From Typhlomys cinereus (taxonomy: Eukaryota; Chordata; Mammalia; Rodentia; Platacanthomyidae), in assembly GCA_023101885.1 (NCBI GenBank), contig JALPQD010000412.1:442534-506533 (forward strand): a DNA stretch of 64,000 nt, given 5' to 3'. Below, piece after piece: positions 21,148-32,465 of the stretch; position 1 is the first letter of the stretch; every line of letters starts with the position of its first letter. The translations under genes and the position numbers were made by a program. Below the pieces are notes generated by a model, which saw nothing but the letters and a program-made list of their open reading frames with translations, did no database searches and had not been told where the DNA came from.

Positions 21148-23090
21148 GAATTTGCACTTTTAACCAGTTCCCAGGCATTGTGGTCTGCACTTTGACGACC
21201 CCTGGATACAGTAGGCTGGTACAGCCATACATTTCCAGCACCATCTTAGCCAACCTGCCACCCTATGAGGCCAGCTTCTAACTCCAGGAGCGAGGCTTAA
21301 GTTCTTGTCCTATGTCTCAGGTCTTGTGTGATGTCCTTATTTCCACTCACTCTCTGTTGGGCCAATGTGCCCTGGGCGCCTCAGGCTTCCTTACTGTAGG
21401 GCAGGCGCCCACGTGCTACAATGTTTAGGATGCCACCCCATCTTTGTGCAAAGTATATTTTCATGTACATTTCAGAACTCTTGCAACTGTGTCCTTTTCA
21501 CAAAGGCCACAGACTGCATGTGGTCCCTCTGTCATCTGTTCCAAGACACAGCAAATTCCTTTGCTGCACTTCTAATGGTTGTGACTAACACAGGGGCGTG
21601 GAAGGGGGCGCTAGGGCTTCAACATGAATTTCGGCGAGTGGATCCCAAATCATCCCAGAACACATGGCCACCCCAATGTAGCTGAGTTTAAACATTTGTG
21701 TGTAAAGAGGTAGTTCAGAAGAAATAGGGGAGAGAGAGAGAGAACAAATTTGCTAAGAGCAGTGTCCCCCAGCGACCTGTCTATCTGCATACACAGTGGA
21801 AAAGTCACGTGAGGACACAGTGAGGCAGCTATTGGTGAGACAGGAAGAGAGGTCTCCCTAGAAATGGACCCCATTGGCACCTTGATCGTAGACTTCTGGA
21901 CTTCAGACCTGTGAGGAAACAAATGTCTGTTCTTGAAATCATTTGGTCCGTTTCACTGCTGGAATGAACAGGACGCTGAGGGCTCGGGTTAGGAAGGATC
22001 TTCCGACAGGCTGTCTGCAGAGCTGACTCTGCCTCTTCACTTCACGCCGGGTCCCCTATCTGAGCCCACAAAGAGAAGCTCCTGGTAAAAAGTTGTCAGG
22101 TGGGGTGATTGGACAGAATGGGCGTGCATGAAGACAGATGGGGCCGTTTGGAAAGGGGCCTCAGGTTTGCATTCTTTGCTTGTGCATGACCACAGGACTC
22201 ACTGAGCATGTGCATTTTTTCTAAACATAGAGTCTTTATAAAGAAACCAGTGCCTGTGAAGGGTTTGCACGAGTACCTGCATATACCAAAATATCAACAC
22301 ACGTTCTGTTGGTCTGACAGGGGATATGGAAGCTTTACAGAATTGAGCTCAAGTACACTGATATTTAAAATTACGTTGAAATTTTTAAAATGACAAATGG
22401 GGCCTAGGTGTAATACAAATATCCTTAGCAGTGGCTGCACAGAGCTGAGTGATGCTATGACTCTGGGTGCTGGGGCACAGTTTTGGATGAACAGTGTGGG
22501 GTGTGCGCGTGGGGTGGGGATCACAGTGACCATGCCACCTGGCTATCCTCCTGGGATCAGTGAAGCGCATGGTCCTGAGAGAATAGCAAAGACCAAATGA
22601 GCATCTCCAAGTCATATCAAGGGTGCAGTAGGTAGGATGGAAGGAGGCTGTGGTCTCCTGGGACTGAAGGGAGAGTGGAGGGAAGATGCTTTCTGGGGTA
22701 TCTCTCTCACAGCTTGCCATAGACTTGAAACCTTCCCAGTGTGCGCTGGGGGAGGACTTAACTCTACTTTATCCAGGCAGTCTCTGGCTCCACCTGGCAT
22801 AAGTTGGAAGGGCATCTGTGTCCCTGAATGGGGTTTGTAGGGTTAAAAATCCCCTATATGAGCATATGTTGTGGTCTTGTGGAGGGCAGAGGGATAAGAG
22901 GGGGTGGGTTCCCTATAACACTGTCCTAACACGGTGTGGTATGTGCGCTCTTAAAATTGAGAGTCAAAATCAACTGAGTCTATTCCTTTGACACTCACGT
23001 AGCATACTGAATCCTCAGGCCTCTATTCGCGCAGAGCAGTGCTGCAGCGTCGGAATCAGTGCCTCTTCCCATGAGTTGCTATTCAGTTGT

Positions 23091-23326
23091 GTTGCCTAGA
23101 GGATGCCAGTCTCCGCAATCATCGCGTGTGGTTCAAGATGGCGTCCTGCTTGTTCTTTGGCATCTCACACACCCAGGGAAGTGGGAAGCAGGGGATCGGG
23201 ACCTTCTCCACTGCTGGGGCAGGTTGGTGGATGATGGCTTTAGTCTAGATGGCCCACCGTGGAAATAAATGCGCTTTCTTGGCCTCTGGTGCCGAAGCCT
23301 CTCAGGATTGACCACTAGAGGGCGGC
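23091..23326 (+). promoter_or_regulatory. Candidate regulatory cluster with CTCF-type site
   Basis: The 15-mer CCACTAGAGGGCGGC at 23312-23326 fits the CTCF core consensus CCASYAGRKGGCRSY at every position. Upstream are AAGATGGCGTC (23135-23145), which fits YY1, and GTTGCCTAGAG (23091-23101), resembling an RFX half-site. This is motif matching only. Occupancy is unknown and single motifs occur by chance. Confidence 0.35.
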
Positions 23327-24112
23327 AAAACACCAATTTGTGGATTGTTTCTTTGCCATTTGTGTATTTACTTTCCTATGGTGTCAGAAGTGGCTGGGAT
23401 TTCGCTGTCATCATTGGCTTATTTAACTTATCGGTCACTTGTACTGACTTAAAAAAAATAGTCCATTATGAGGCAGAGGGTACATTGGCTGTGTAAATGT
23501 GGGACTCAAAACAGGACTGTAAATAATAGCCGGTTATTGTGATGACTTCAGGACATAATTTGACCGCTAGGTGTCTCTAAAAAAAATAAACAAGACAACA
23601 ACGACAACAACAAAAACCCATCTAGACCTGTAGGTTTGTGTCCATTTGGGGCAGCTATGATATCATTGATGATAACACAATGATATCATTTTAAATATCA
23701 TTGTGCTGTTTCCAGGGAAGTTTTTCTTATATTTTTCACAAGAGAAACTTAAACATGTGTCCTTAAAAAGCTTCATGTACTTCCCTTGTCCCCAACGTGT
23801 AAGCAGCCGGACATAAGCTCAGGCTGGGCTAGGTTGCACATGGCATTTGAAATGGATCTTTGGAAGACTTTCCATTTTGAATTCACTTCCGTCCCATGGA
23901 CATGTGCTGACTGCCTCCCTCTTAACTCCACGGATGATGATAAGAGGAGCCGGAGATGACCTGGAACAGGTGTGTGTCTGCCGGAGACTCAGTGTTTCTG
24001 GGAAACCGTAGACCACAGCTGTGTGAGGAAGTTCTGAGATTATTCTGGCAGGAAGGAAAGGTGGTGGTGGGGACTGATGATAACACGTCACGAGATTTAG
24101 ATAGAGTCCCCT

Positions 24113-24117
<5 letters not shown>

Positions 24118-24167
<50 letters not shown>

Positions 24168-24248
24168 TGTCTCTCTGTTTGGAATTGAACTCAGGCCTTC
24201 ACACACACAGAACACATATTTTGCCACTAAGCTATACCCCTAGCTCCA
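24118..24248 (-). repeat. (TC)n microsatellite with ID-like SINE head
   Basis: A (TC)n run (24118-24162) is followed by 'ggaattgaactcaggccttc' and 'cactaagctatacccctagc', a tRNA-type SINE head read on the minus strand. Confidence 0.65.
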
Positions 24249-27193
24249 TTGCATGTCTTTTACAGAAACATTTCTAAGCGAGGCCTCTCGGTTTCTGGCA
24301 GAGCGACCTGGAGTTGGCATGTAGCCAAGCCCTTTCTGAGTCACATATCCAGGTCACAGTCACAGATGGGCAGCCCGTGAGTCCTTCTGTGCCGAAGGAG
24401 AGGAAAGCCCTTGGGCATCCCTCCCAGTTTGACGTGGCACCGGAACGTTAGCTGCTGTGACTGCGCCCACAGTTGAAGAAGCAGGGCTCCCTCTCACAGA
24501 GTCGCCAGAGGCCAAGCAGACCTTTGGGAACCCACCCTGGGTGCAGCTGTGAAGAAATCATGACCCTGTCGCAAGTGTGGACTGTTTCCATTTTACACCT
24601 GGGTCTTGCGGGAGGGAGCTGCTGTGTCTTGACTCTGCAGCTCGGCCCCCTGGGACAGTTAGAGTGTGTGATGAGCATCATCACTTCTTGGAAGCCCTTC
24701 CATCTGCCTCTGGGCATCATTGCCTGTGTCACCTGCAAGGTCAGATGACCGATGGCCGAGGTAACAATAGTGCATGTAGCACGAGTACTTGAGATGGTCA
24801 TTGTCTTTTTCTTTACGTTTCCTTGCTTTGTGCTCCTATCTCACACATTAGTGACCCCCAAGAGGGAAGCCACAGTCGAAAGGCAGCTGGTTTGGACTGC
24901 ACTCTTTCTGTTAAGGCACAATATTTCACACACTTTGCACCCAGTCAGTCCTGCAGACATCACAACAGTCCTGTGATATGGTGCCTTTGTGATTCTCATG
25001 TTAGATGAGACACTCTGTGATTGAGAACAGCGTAATAGTTTTCCAGAATTTTTCAGGACACATAGGCCACCGGGGACCACTTTTACTCGACAGCAGGGCA
25101 GTCCTTGTGTGACAGGACTTCAGGTGTCATTGCTCATCCTACGGGCATTTTGGGGAAAATCATTAATTGAGCCAAGCCAAAGATTTAAAGCGTCATTCAC
25201 TTTGAGAACTATGGAGATTCTACCCAAACTCAAGTTTGTCAGATACCAAAATGGTTAGCATTTTGGCCAGAATGCAGGTCTTCTTTCCCACCTGAGTTAT
25301 TTTAGCAGTACTGCTCTAGTTCTGACAACTCTGGGCCCCCGTGGTCCTGACGTGTGATGTGCAGGGAGTCGGGGTCAGGCAAAGCAGGCTAGATTCCTTT
25401 TTATACTAATGTCAGTTTATGGGGAGAAGGCCCATTTGTGATGGACGTTTATGGAGTGTGTCTAGAGGATTTTTTTAGCTCAATCTAATGGAATGATTTT
25501 TAATATCTCTGCCTACTACAATAAAATTTAATAAGTCAAGAAAGCTCACATTTCCTTAGATAAATTTTTAAAAGAGTATTGGGCCATTAAAATTAGTCAT
25601 CACAAAGTCCTTATAAGCTCAAAAAAGAGAAAAGAAGAATGATGGCGGAATATCTGTATGTTCTGAATTTCTTGACTGATTAATTTTAGATGTTTCTATA
25701 TCTCTGCTGTGAGAGATGAGCATTCAGCTCATTTATACTTACCCCATTATTATTTTCCATTTTTTTTCTTTTATAGTTTTTGCTTTTCCCATTGTTAGTT
25801 TTAATGTTAAGGATTGCCAGGTTACCTGTAAATATCCTGCAACTTGCATTTTCTATTGAAACAGCTGTATTCTATCCACTGCCCACTTTGGCCTGCCAAA
25901 CTACTCACTTTTATCTTGTCATGACTGAAAATGTAATTGTTTTCCTTTCTGTGCTTATCATCTAGCTTCTGGATTTTTGATTACATTTTTAAGGTCAGGG
26001 CTGCACAGTGTTGCTAACTGTGGAACCATGTGGTACATGAGAATCAAATCTCCTTTCAAACACTTTTCACAATTTAAAAATGATAATCCTATCATGGAGG
26101 TCAAATGTTCTTCTTATGTTGTATGAATTATTCAAAATCATGGCATGTTTCCATTTGCTTGATACTCATATGAATAATTTTTCATGTTTTTGGATTCTCT
26201 TGGAGTTTTCAATTGCCTTTATTTTTGTCACTGGAGAATAAGTAAATCTGTATCAGTCGATCTGTATCTTCCAGCTTTTAAGCTCATTGTATCATTTTTT
26301 GACAGATTTTGAGGAGTAGCACTCCATTTTGCTGTGTAATCCCCTCTTATCTTTTTGGTTAGCTTTCCTCAGAGTTCGTGTTAGTTCATATCAAAGTACT
26401 ATCTTCTAGAAGGGTTTGTAGATGACAAGTTTTGACTCCTTATATGTATGAAATGCTCTTTATTTTGCTTTCATGTTTGGTTATTAGTTTAACTGAAACT
26501 TTTTTCCCCTCATTTTTTTTAGAGTTATTTCTCTATTCCTGCAGTAATTACATCAAATCTACTCATGGAAAAACCCTATGTTTACTCATAGTATAGCTAC
26601 ACATTTTCTCCTAAAAGCTATTTGTCTTAGATATATGATAATTTCACAATTATGTGTCCAGGTTTGGTGTTTCTTTTATCCTGCTTGGTATCTGACAGAC
26701 CCTTTCAATTTAAAAGTTCATGCCTCTTTTCATTCCAGAACGTTCTCCTAACAGTCCTTTGGTAATCCCCTCCCTGACTTCTCTGTTTTCTCAGAGCTCT
26801 AATTATTCAGAGTTTGGAAAGTTTAGCTTGGTTGCTTCTTTTATGCTCCCCTGCATATTTCCCTACACGAGCTGCTCTGTATTTTGAGCATTTCCTGATT
26901 AATTAGTTTTATTTGCACCAGTTTTAGAAGTGTTTTCTCCTTTTCTGTTTGTTTTTCTGACGTTTCTCAGTAATCACTGAAGATGTCAACTGCAAGGGGT
27001 TTTTCAGAGCTCTGCTCTCTCAATTCTCCCTTTTATCTGGAGTCAGTTGGGGTTGACCAGAAGAATAAGAAAGGTTGAGAAGCAGAGGGACTGGGAGGCG
27101 GCAGTCACAATCAATATGGGCAAATGTTGTCATGAGCAGGACCAGAGAAAGAGCCACCAAAGCTAGCTTAAAACATTCAGAGAAAAGTCCGTC

Positions 27194-27506
27194 GGGGCTG
27201 GAGAGGTGGCTCAGGGGTTAAGCCTCTGCCTTGCAGGCAGAAGGTCCTGAGTTCGGATTCTAAACCCCACGTATAGACGCCGGCAGAAGCGGGGGCAGCC
27301 TGCGTTTCCAGTTCTGGTAGGGTGCGTTTCCGGTTCTGGTAGGATGGAGCCTGTGAATCCGGGGGCAGAGTAAACAAGGAGGAGGTGGAGGCGTCCATGG
27401 TGGTTCCTGAATTCGTCTGTGGTTCTACACACACACACACACACACACACAAACATGCACACACATACATACACACTCACAATTGAATACATAATAAATA
27501 AAAAAA
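27194..27506 (+). mobile_element. B2-like SINE, family A copy 4 (sense)
   Basis: The full element sits between the duplication AGAAAAGTCCGTC at 27181-27193 and 27507-27519. It carries an internal 22-nt tandem duplication at 27301-27344 (units starting TGCGTTTCC) not seen in other copies. Its (CA)n tract is at about 27426-27480. Confidence 0.92.
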
Positions 27507-28084
27507 AGAAAAGTCCGTCAAAGACCATATGCTAAGTTTCAAAAGCTGAGTAGAAATTGGCTGCAAAGTAGTGGAAAGCTATCCCAAATGCAAAGGGGCT
27601 GAGCAGAGTGGTTGAGTTTGGAGGGGACATGAGGGTTTCCATGGTCTCCGCGAGAGGAGGCTGTAGGAGAAGATGAATGAGTGAGTCCGACTTATAACAG
27701 ACTAGCAGTTTTGAGCTGTTAAGAGAACAGAAGCTCACATGCAGAAGTAGCACACGAGGAGATTTGTATTTTCAGACAGATTGTCCTGATAGTTGACTGA
27801 AGATTGGAGAAGAAAAAGGGCTAGAAATTGGGGCTATCTTATGGATCTGAAAACACATGGTGCACAGCAGATATGGGAGGAACAGGAAAAAGGATGTTAT
27901 GAATATGCGGAAGACTAGAAAAAAAGAACCTGGTACCCACTGGTGTGAGGGGTCAAGGTTGAATAGGTCTTGAACTTATCCAGGGAGTTAAGAAGTAAGA
28001 TTCCTTCTACGCTTGTGCAAGCAGAGGTCTTTTATATGTACAACTGACCCTTCTCAACACCTTTACTCAGTTTACCACATGGTC

Positions 28085-28503
28085 ATTGTTTCAGTTTGCC
28101 TGCAGGGTTGCTAATAAATGACCATCAAACGGCTTAAGGGAACAAGGGGGTTATTTCCTTATGACAGTCAGGGTACAGTTTGTAATCTAGCTTGACAGGA
28201 GAGCATGCACCAACACCAGGGCCGAGGGAACTGGCCATATCATCTCTATGTAATGGTTGAGAGAGGGACGATCCTCACTTGCCAGACCAGCATGTCTGGC
28301 CAAGTGTATACAAGGATGCCGACTCTTTCAACCAGCTCTCTGTACTTTATTCCAGGGCCTAATCTCACCCACCTGGGTCTTCCCCATCAGCCAGGCAATC
28401 TTGTGCAGGTTTGCTCTGGCCTTAACTCAACCATTAATTTTCTACAAATGTGCCCAGAGCTCAAACCTTCAACTGTAAAGTTGACACCTGTGCCTAACTG
28501 TGA
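28085..28503 (-). mobile_element. MaLR-type LTR, group C copy 1 (antisense)
   Basis: Diagnostic blocks are 'tttcagtttgcctgcagggt', 'atcaaacggcttaagggaac', 'gagagggacgatcctcactt', 'agcatgtctggccaagtgta' and 'aagttgacacctgtgcctaa'. The same series appears at 35318-35685, 52228-52532 and 53142-53562, and in reverse at 47200-47635. Confidence 0.65.
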
Positions 28504-31020
28504 CGGTCATGGAATGACTTACTTTCTCAAGGAGCTTGAGAACAAGTCTTGGGCTTTTATACATCTGTTATGCACTTACCCATTTTTTTCCTTCTTCAGC
28601 AAGCAGATGTTGAGAATTGGTTCCTCTGGTGAGGATACCATCCGGTCTATCATTGTGTTTGAGGCTGGATCACAGTAGCAGTCCTTCCACTAATAAACCC
28701 TCTGGCATCTCCACTTGCCTGAATGTCTGCTACTCTATGACTTATTTCTCTATTTGTACAAAAGCTACATGGAACTGTCTCAGAAACTTCAATGTTGGGG
28801 CCACAGATGGAATGGGGGGTGTTGCCTGTATTCAAAATATTTATGCTATCGTGCTTCTGTGAAGACCTGTGGCTTCAGAGGGATTGTTGTATGGTTTGGG
28901 GGCTGAACCCTGGTTTAGAAGGCTTCTGCGGAATGATATTCATTTCTTGCTCAGCAGACTTGGGAGGAGGGAGGTCTTGCTTCTGGTGCTCAGATTCCGA
29001 GGCAAGTCAGTGGAAATGTCAACTTCAAGAGGTCAAGATCTATGGCTTCTTGGTTACTATTGTCCAGTGTGGTCTTAGGCTTGGTACTGAGTGTGCGGTC
29101 ATCAGATATGAACAAATGATGGACAGATGGACCAGTGAAAAAGGAAGGGCTTCTTTGGTAGAGAATAAATCCGTTCAGGTCCTAAGGCTGTGGGAATCAA
29201 ATGTGGGTCGCTAGTTATACCCCTAGCCCTTATTTGGAGGCATTTAAAATGTATTAATGTTCTGGGATCATGAATCACATCTTTAGAGAAAGCAAAGGAC
29301 TTGTATTTTCTTGAGTGCATATTGAGAGCTGCGTTATAATCTTGGGCCTTGCCCACCCTAGAGTGTTTTCAGTCTGGAGGGCGTGAACACAGGCAGGCTG
29401 GCTTGTTTTCATTTCCTGTAGTGCTCACTTGTTCCTTGGATACCCTTGCAGGCTGCTCACGGCTGAGCCTCCTGACGACACTCTCCGTGTGACTAGAGTG
29501 CTATTCTGGGCAGATGACATACAGCCTGGGGACGTCTCTTGGCTATAGATGGCCCTGCAGTAGGAGCAAAGCTTCAAAATGTAGCTCAGGTCCCACACTT
29601 TAGAGACACTGGGCTAAGGGGACTTATGGCTAAGGGACAACCGTTGATCCCAATCCCTGGTAATGCAAACCATGTTGCAGTTCTACTCATAGGCTGCACC
29701 TTTCACCTCTGGGCTCTGCACAGACTCAGGCCTCTGTCTGTCACTCTTAACTTTTCCTTTCTGACTGATTCCATGTAAGTGGATGTGTGTCCCCATGAAA
29801 CCGCCCCATCCTGGTGGCCGTCTTACCTGTACAGAGTTCTCGAAGTTGTTCTAGTCTCTAGCGGGAACGATACTAGTAACCACCAGAAGACAGGGATTGC
29901 GCACAGATGCCAGCATGCAGGAAACCCTCAGTAGATGCCTGTGAACTGGATTCAGCCCCAGCCCAGTCCATCACAGCATCTGATGGCCAAACCCGTGAGG
30001 CCCCGGAGGAGGGAAGGGAACTGTGTATGCAGCTCATCCGGGCCTGACCCTTGATCAGCCAATGTTCTCAGCCAATGCCTGCTGCAGCTCCCTTGTGACT
30101 CTTACTTTACAGTGGGAGACACAAGCATTGGGAAGTAGGGTGATTAGCAAGAGGCGAGCGCTTCATGTGCTGTGCTCAGCCCTGGCTGTGAATGATTTGG
30201 GCGTCTCCACAAACTTCCTGTTGTCAACAACCATTTGTTTTGAAGTTGCCTTGGAGAAGAGAATAATGGCCATCCCGGGGTCTGAAAGCAGCATCTTGGG
30301 TTTCTGGAAATGTGTGTGCTTAAGTAACAGCTTCCTTTAACTGTTGGCTGAGCTACCTATGTGACATTCCGGAGAGTTGTTGGTCCAGTCTATAAGGTTG
30401 TGGGGCTGACCTGGCTCTTGAACTAGATTTTCATTTCCAGGGATACACTAGCTAGTCAGGGTGAAGCACATTATCTCCAGGGTGACCCTTTCGGGTCATG
30501 TTTTCTTCATTAACTTTCATCTGCAATAATGTCGGCGTGAGTAGATTTTTAAGAATATTTGCATATCTCATTTCTTTGTCTAATTAGTGTTGTGAGAAGC
30601 ATGTCCCAGTTTTCATGCTTGAATAAATAGCTGTCGTGGAGAAAGACGCTCAGGGGCTCGTTCACTGCTGGGCTCCCCTGTTCTTATGCTTTCCATGTCG
30701 TCCCAGCTTTGCTACAACTCACTCTCTTGACTTTTCCTTTAAAAGAGTTGATCTTATCAGCAAAATGATTCCTTCTAGTGCATGGCACATGTCCCCACTG
30801 TAAAGGACCCCTCTGTCGGAGCTGTCCTGTGGGTCTAAGCCTCGGACACTAGAGGTGCTTAGTAAAAAGTCCACTCTCTCCAGAGCTCGCTTCTTAAAAT
30901 CAATTTGTCTGGCGCTGTGTGTGTTGTGTATGTGGTGCGTACTTGTGAGTGAGACATACACAAGCACACACAGAACAGGATACCAGAAGTTCTACCGCAA
31001 TAGTTTTTCACCTTATTGAA

Positions 31021-31579
31021 CTGAGACAGGATTTTTTTTTTATTTTTCCGCTCATACAAATGTAATAGGTACCCCTGTCCCCTCCCTCCCTTCATCCCTC
31101 CCTGGACCTCCCTGCTTCCTCCCCCTTTTTTCCCCTTTCTTTCCCCCCTCCCTCCCTTTCTCCCAGCGCCCCCTCCCCCCATCTCTGAAGCATCCTTTAA
31201 TGTGTATATCAAACTTTCCTCTGGGTCCTCTTCTCTGATAAGGTGTAAGGACTCAGTGGCATTTCCTGTGTTCCCCTTAAGTATAGGAACACTATTGTGG
31301 CTGTTAATCTCTTGCTTCTAAGGATCCTAGTGCCTTTAGTCCATGCTAGACTTGGAGGGGTCAATGATATGTTGGTCATTGCGCAGATCATGCAGAGTCC
31401 TATTACGATTGCTTTGGCCCTAACTTGTGTGGAGTATCTTGCATATCTTGACTCCTCCCATCCTTGTGCTCTTACAATCTTACCGCCCCCTCTTCTGCAA
31501 ATTTCCCTGAGCTTCAGGATGGGGAGAGATTAGGCAGGCCTGATTCCAGGTGGTTGATATAGAGCTGAGACAGGATTTT
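31021..31579 (-). mobile_element. 5'-truncated L1 (3' UTR only), copy 3
   Basis: The duplication CTGAGACAGGATTTT flanks the insertion at 31021-31035 and 31565-31579. The body (about 31048-31564) matches the 3' UTR of the long L1 at roughly 38037-38552, including its polypurine G-rich tract (CCCTCCCTCC on the plus strand). A T-rich stretch at the left is the reversed poly(A). The insertion split an older B3-like SINE that continues at 31580. Confidence 0.9.
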
Positions 31580-31777
31580 GAACTGATCTGGAAGCTTGCT
31601 GATTTGGCTCTCCTGACCTGCCAGTGAGCTCTTGGGATTCACCTGTCTACCTCCCTGTGCTGGAGTTAAAGGTACTCATGACCGCGTCTGACTTGTATGT
31701 AAGTGCTGTGGATTCAACTCAGGTCTGCATGCTTGTAGAGCAAGTGTTTGTACACACCGATCAAATCCTCAGTCCCT
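31580..31777 (-). repeat. B3-like SINE remnant, split by L1 copy 3
   Basis: 'ttgaactgatctggaagctt', 'ttggctctcctgacctgcca', 'ctgtgctggagttaaaggta' and 'gtgtttgtacacaccgatca' follow the B3 order on the minus strand. The tail side lies on the other flank of the L1 insertion, before 31021. Confidence 0.5.
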
Positions 31778-32465
31778 ATAGTTCATGTCTTAAAATTACT
31801 TGGGATCATACTAGAAAGGATAGGATTGGCTTAAGGATGGCCTTTCTCTGCTTTATGACCTCAGGGCTCCTCTGGGTTATGCATCACAACAGGACTAAAG
31901 CCGTATGATTAGAACCGGGGGCCTCTTCTCAGATGTAAATGCAATCACTTCTTGAGGGTATTGTTGTCGGGGTTTGGTGAGCTATTGTTGTGAGCAAAGC
32001 CCTTTGCTGATCTCAGTTATTTCATATTGTTGTGTGGCTGGTCAGGGGTGAACTCAAGGCTGTGTTTTCAGCTAAGGGAAGTTACCGAAAGGGATGTTGA
32101 ATGCCTGTTGAGATCAGGGGTTCTGAGAGAGGAGGTGACCTGAACTACCTTTGTGCAGAGGGAAACGAGTAAATTGAGAGAGATCTTTGCTGCCAGAGGG
32201 AGAGATATTGACTGGAAGGAGCGTCACAGAGAGACGCAGGACAGGACATTAGACGCAGGTTGATCTTGACATGGAAGCATTTATCTCTTCCTCAGAAATG
32301 GAAAGTCTTGAAAGAGGAGAGTTACAGAAGAATTTTCAAGAAGAGGCCAGGAAGTCGAGGCTATGCCAGAAGACCACTTCTGTCCTCACAGGAATAATGC
32401 AGTGTCAGGGCCAACAACGTTCTCTGAGGAGAGGAGTCTGGAATAATATGAAACTTAGGAAGAAG
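31778..32465 (+). other. ACOXL: ACOXL large intron, unique stretch
   Basis: I see no recognisable repeat or exon here. Confidence 0.5.

Larger units (their letters stand above)
17270..31020 (+). other. ACOXL: ACOXL large intron, first part
   Basis: Recognised content: family B SINEs at 17455-17762 and 20905-21147, (CA)n at 18437-18488, MaLR-type LTRs at 18937-19353, 19590-19980 and 28085-28503, (TC)n plus an ID-like head at 24118-24248, and a family A SINE at 27194-27506. A candidate regulatory cluster lies at 23091-23326. The stretches 17763-18430, 19990-20890, 21150-23080, 23330-24110, 24250-25730, 27520-28080 and 28510-31000 look unique. No exon could be supported in them. An AT-rich part at about 25740-26950 may be an ancient LINE remnant but I cannot name it. 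Confidence 0.6.

Noticed and set aside
25740..26950. AT-rich stretch as an ancient LINE 3' region
   Set aside because: Some phrases resemble old LINE 3' ends, but I could not match an ordered series of landmarks, so it is not annotated as a separate feature.
28205..28678. 157-codon open frame
   Set aside because: Most of it lies in an antisense LTR with sibling copies elsewhere in the window. There is no conserved protein motif.
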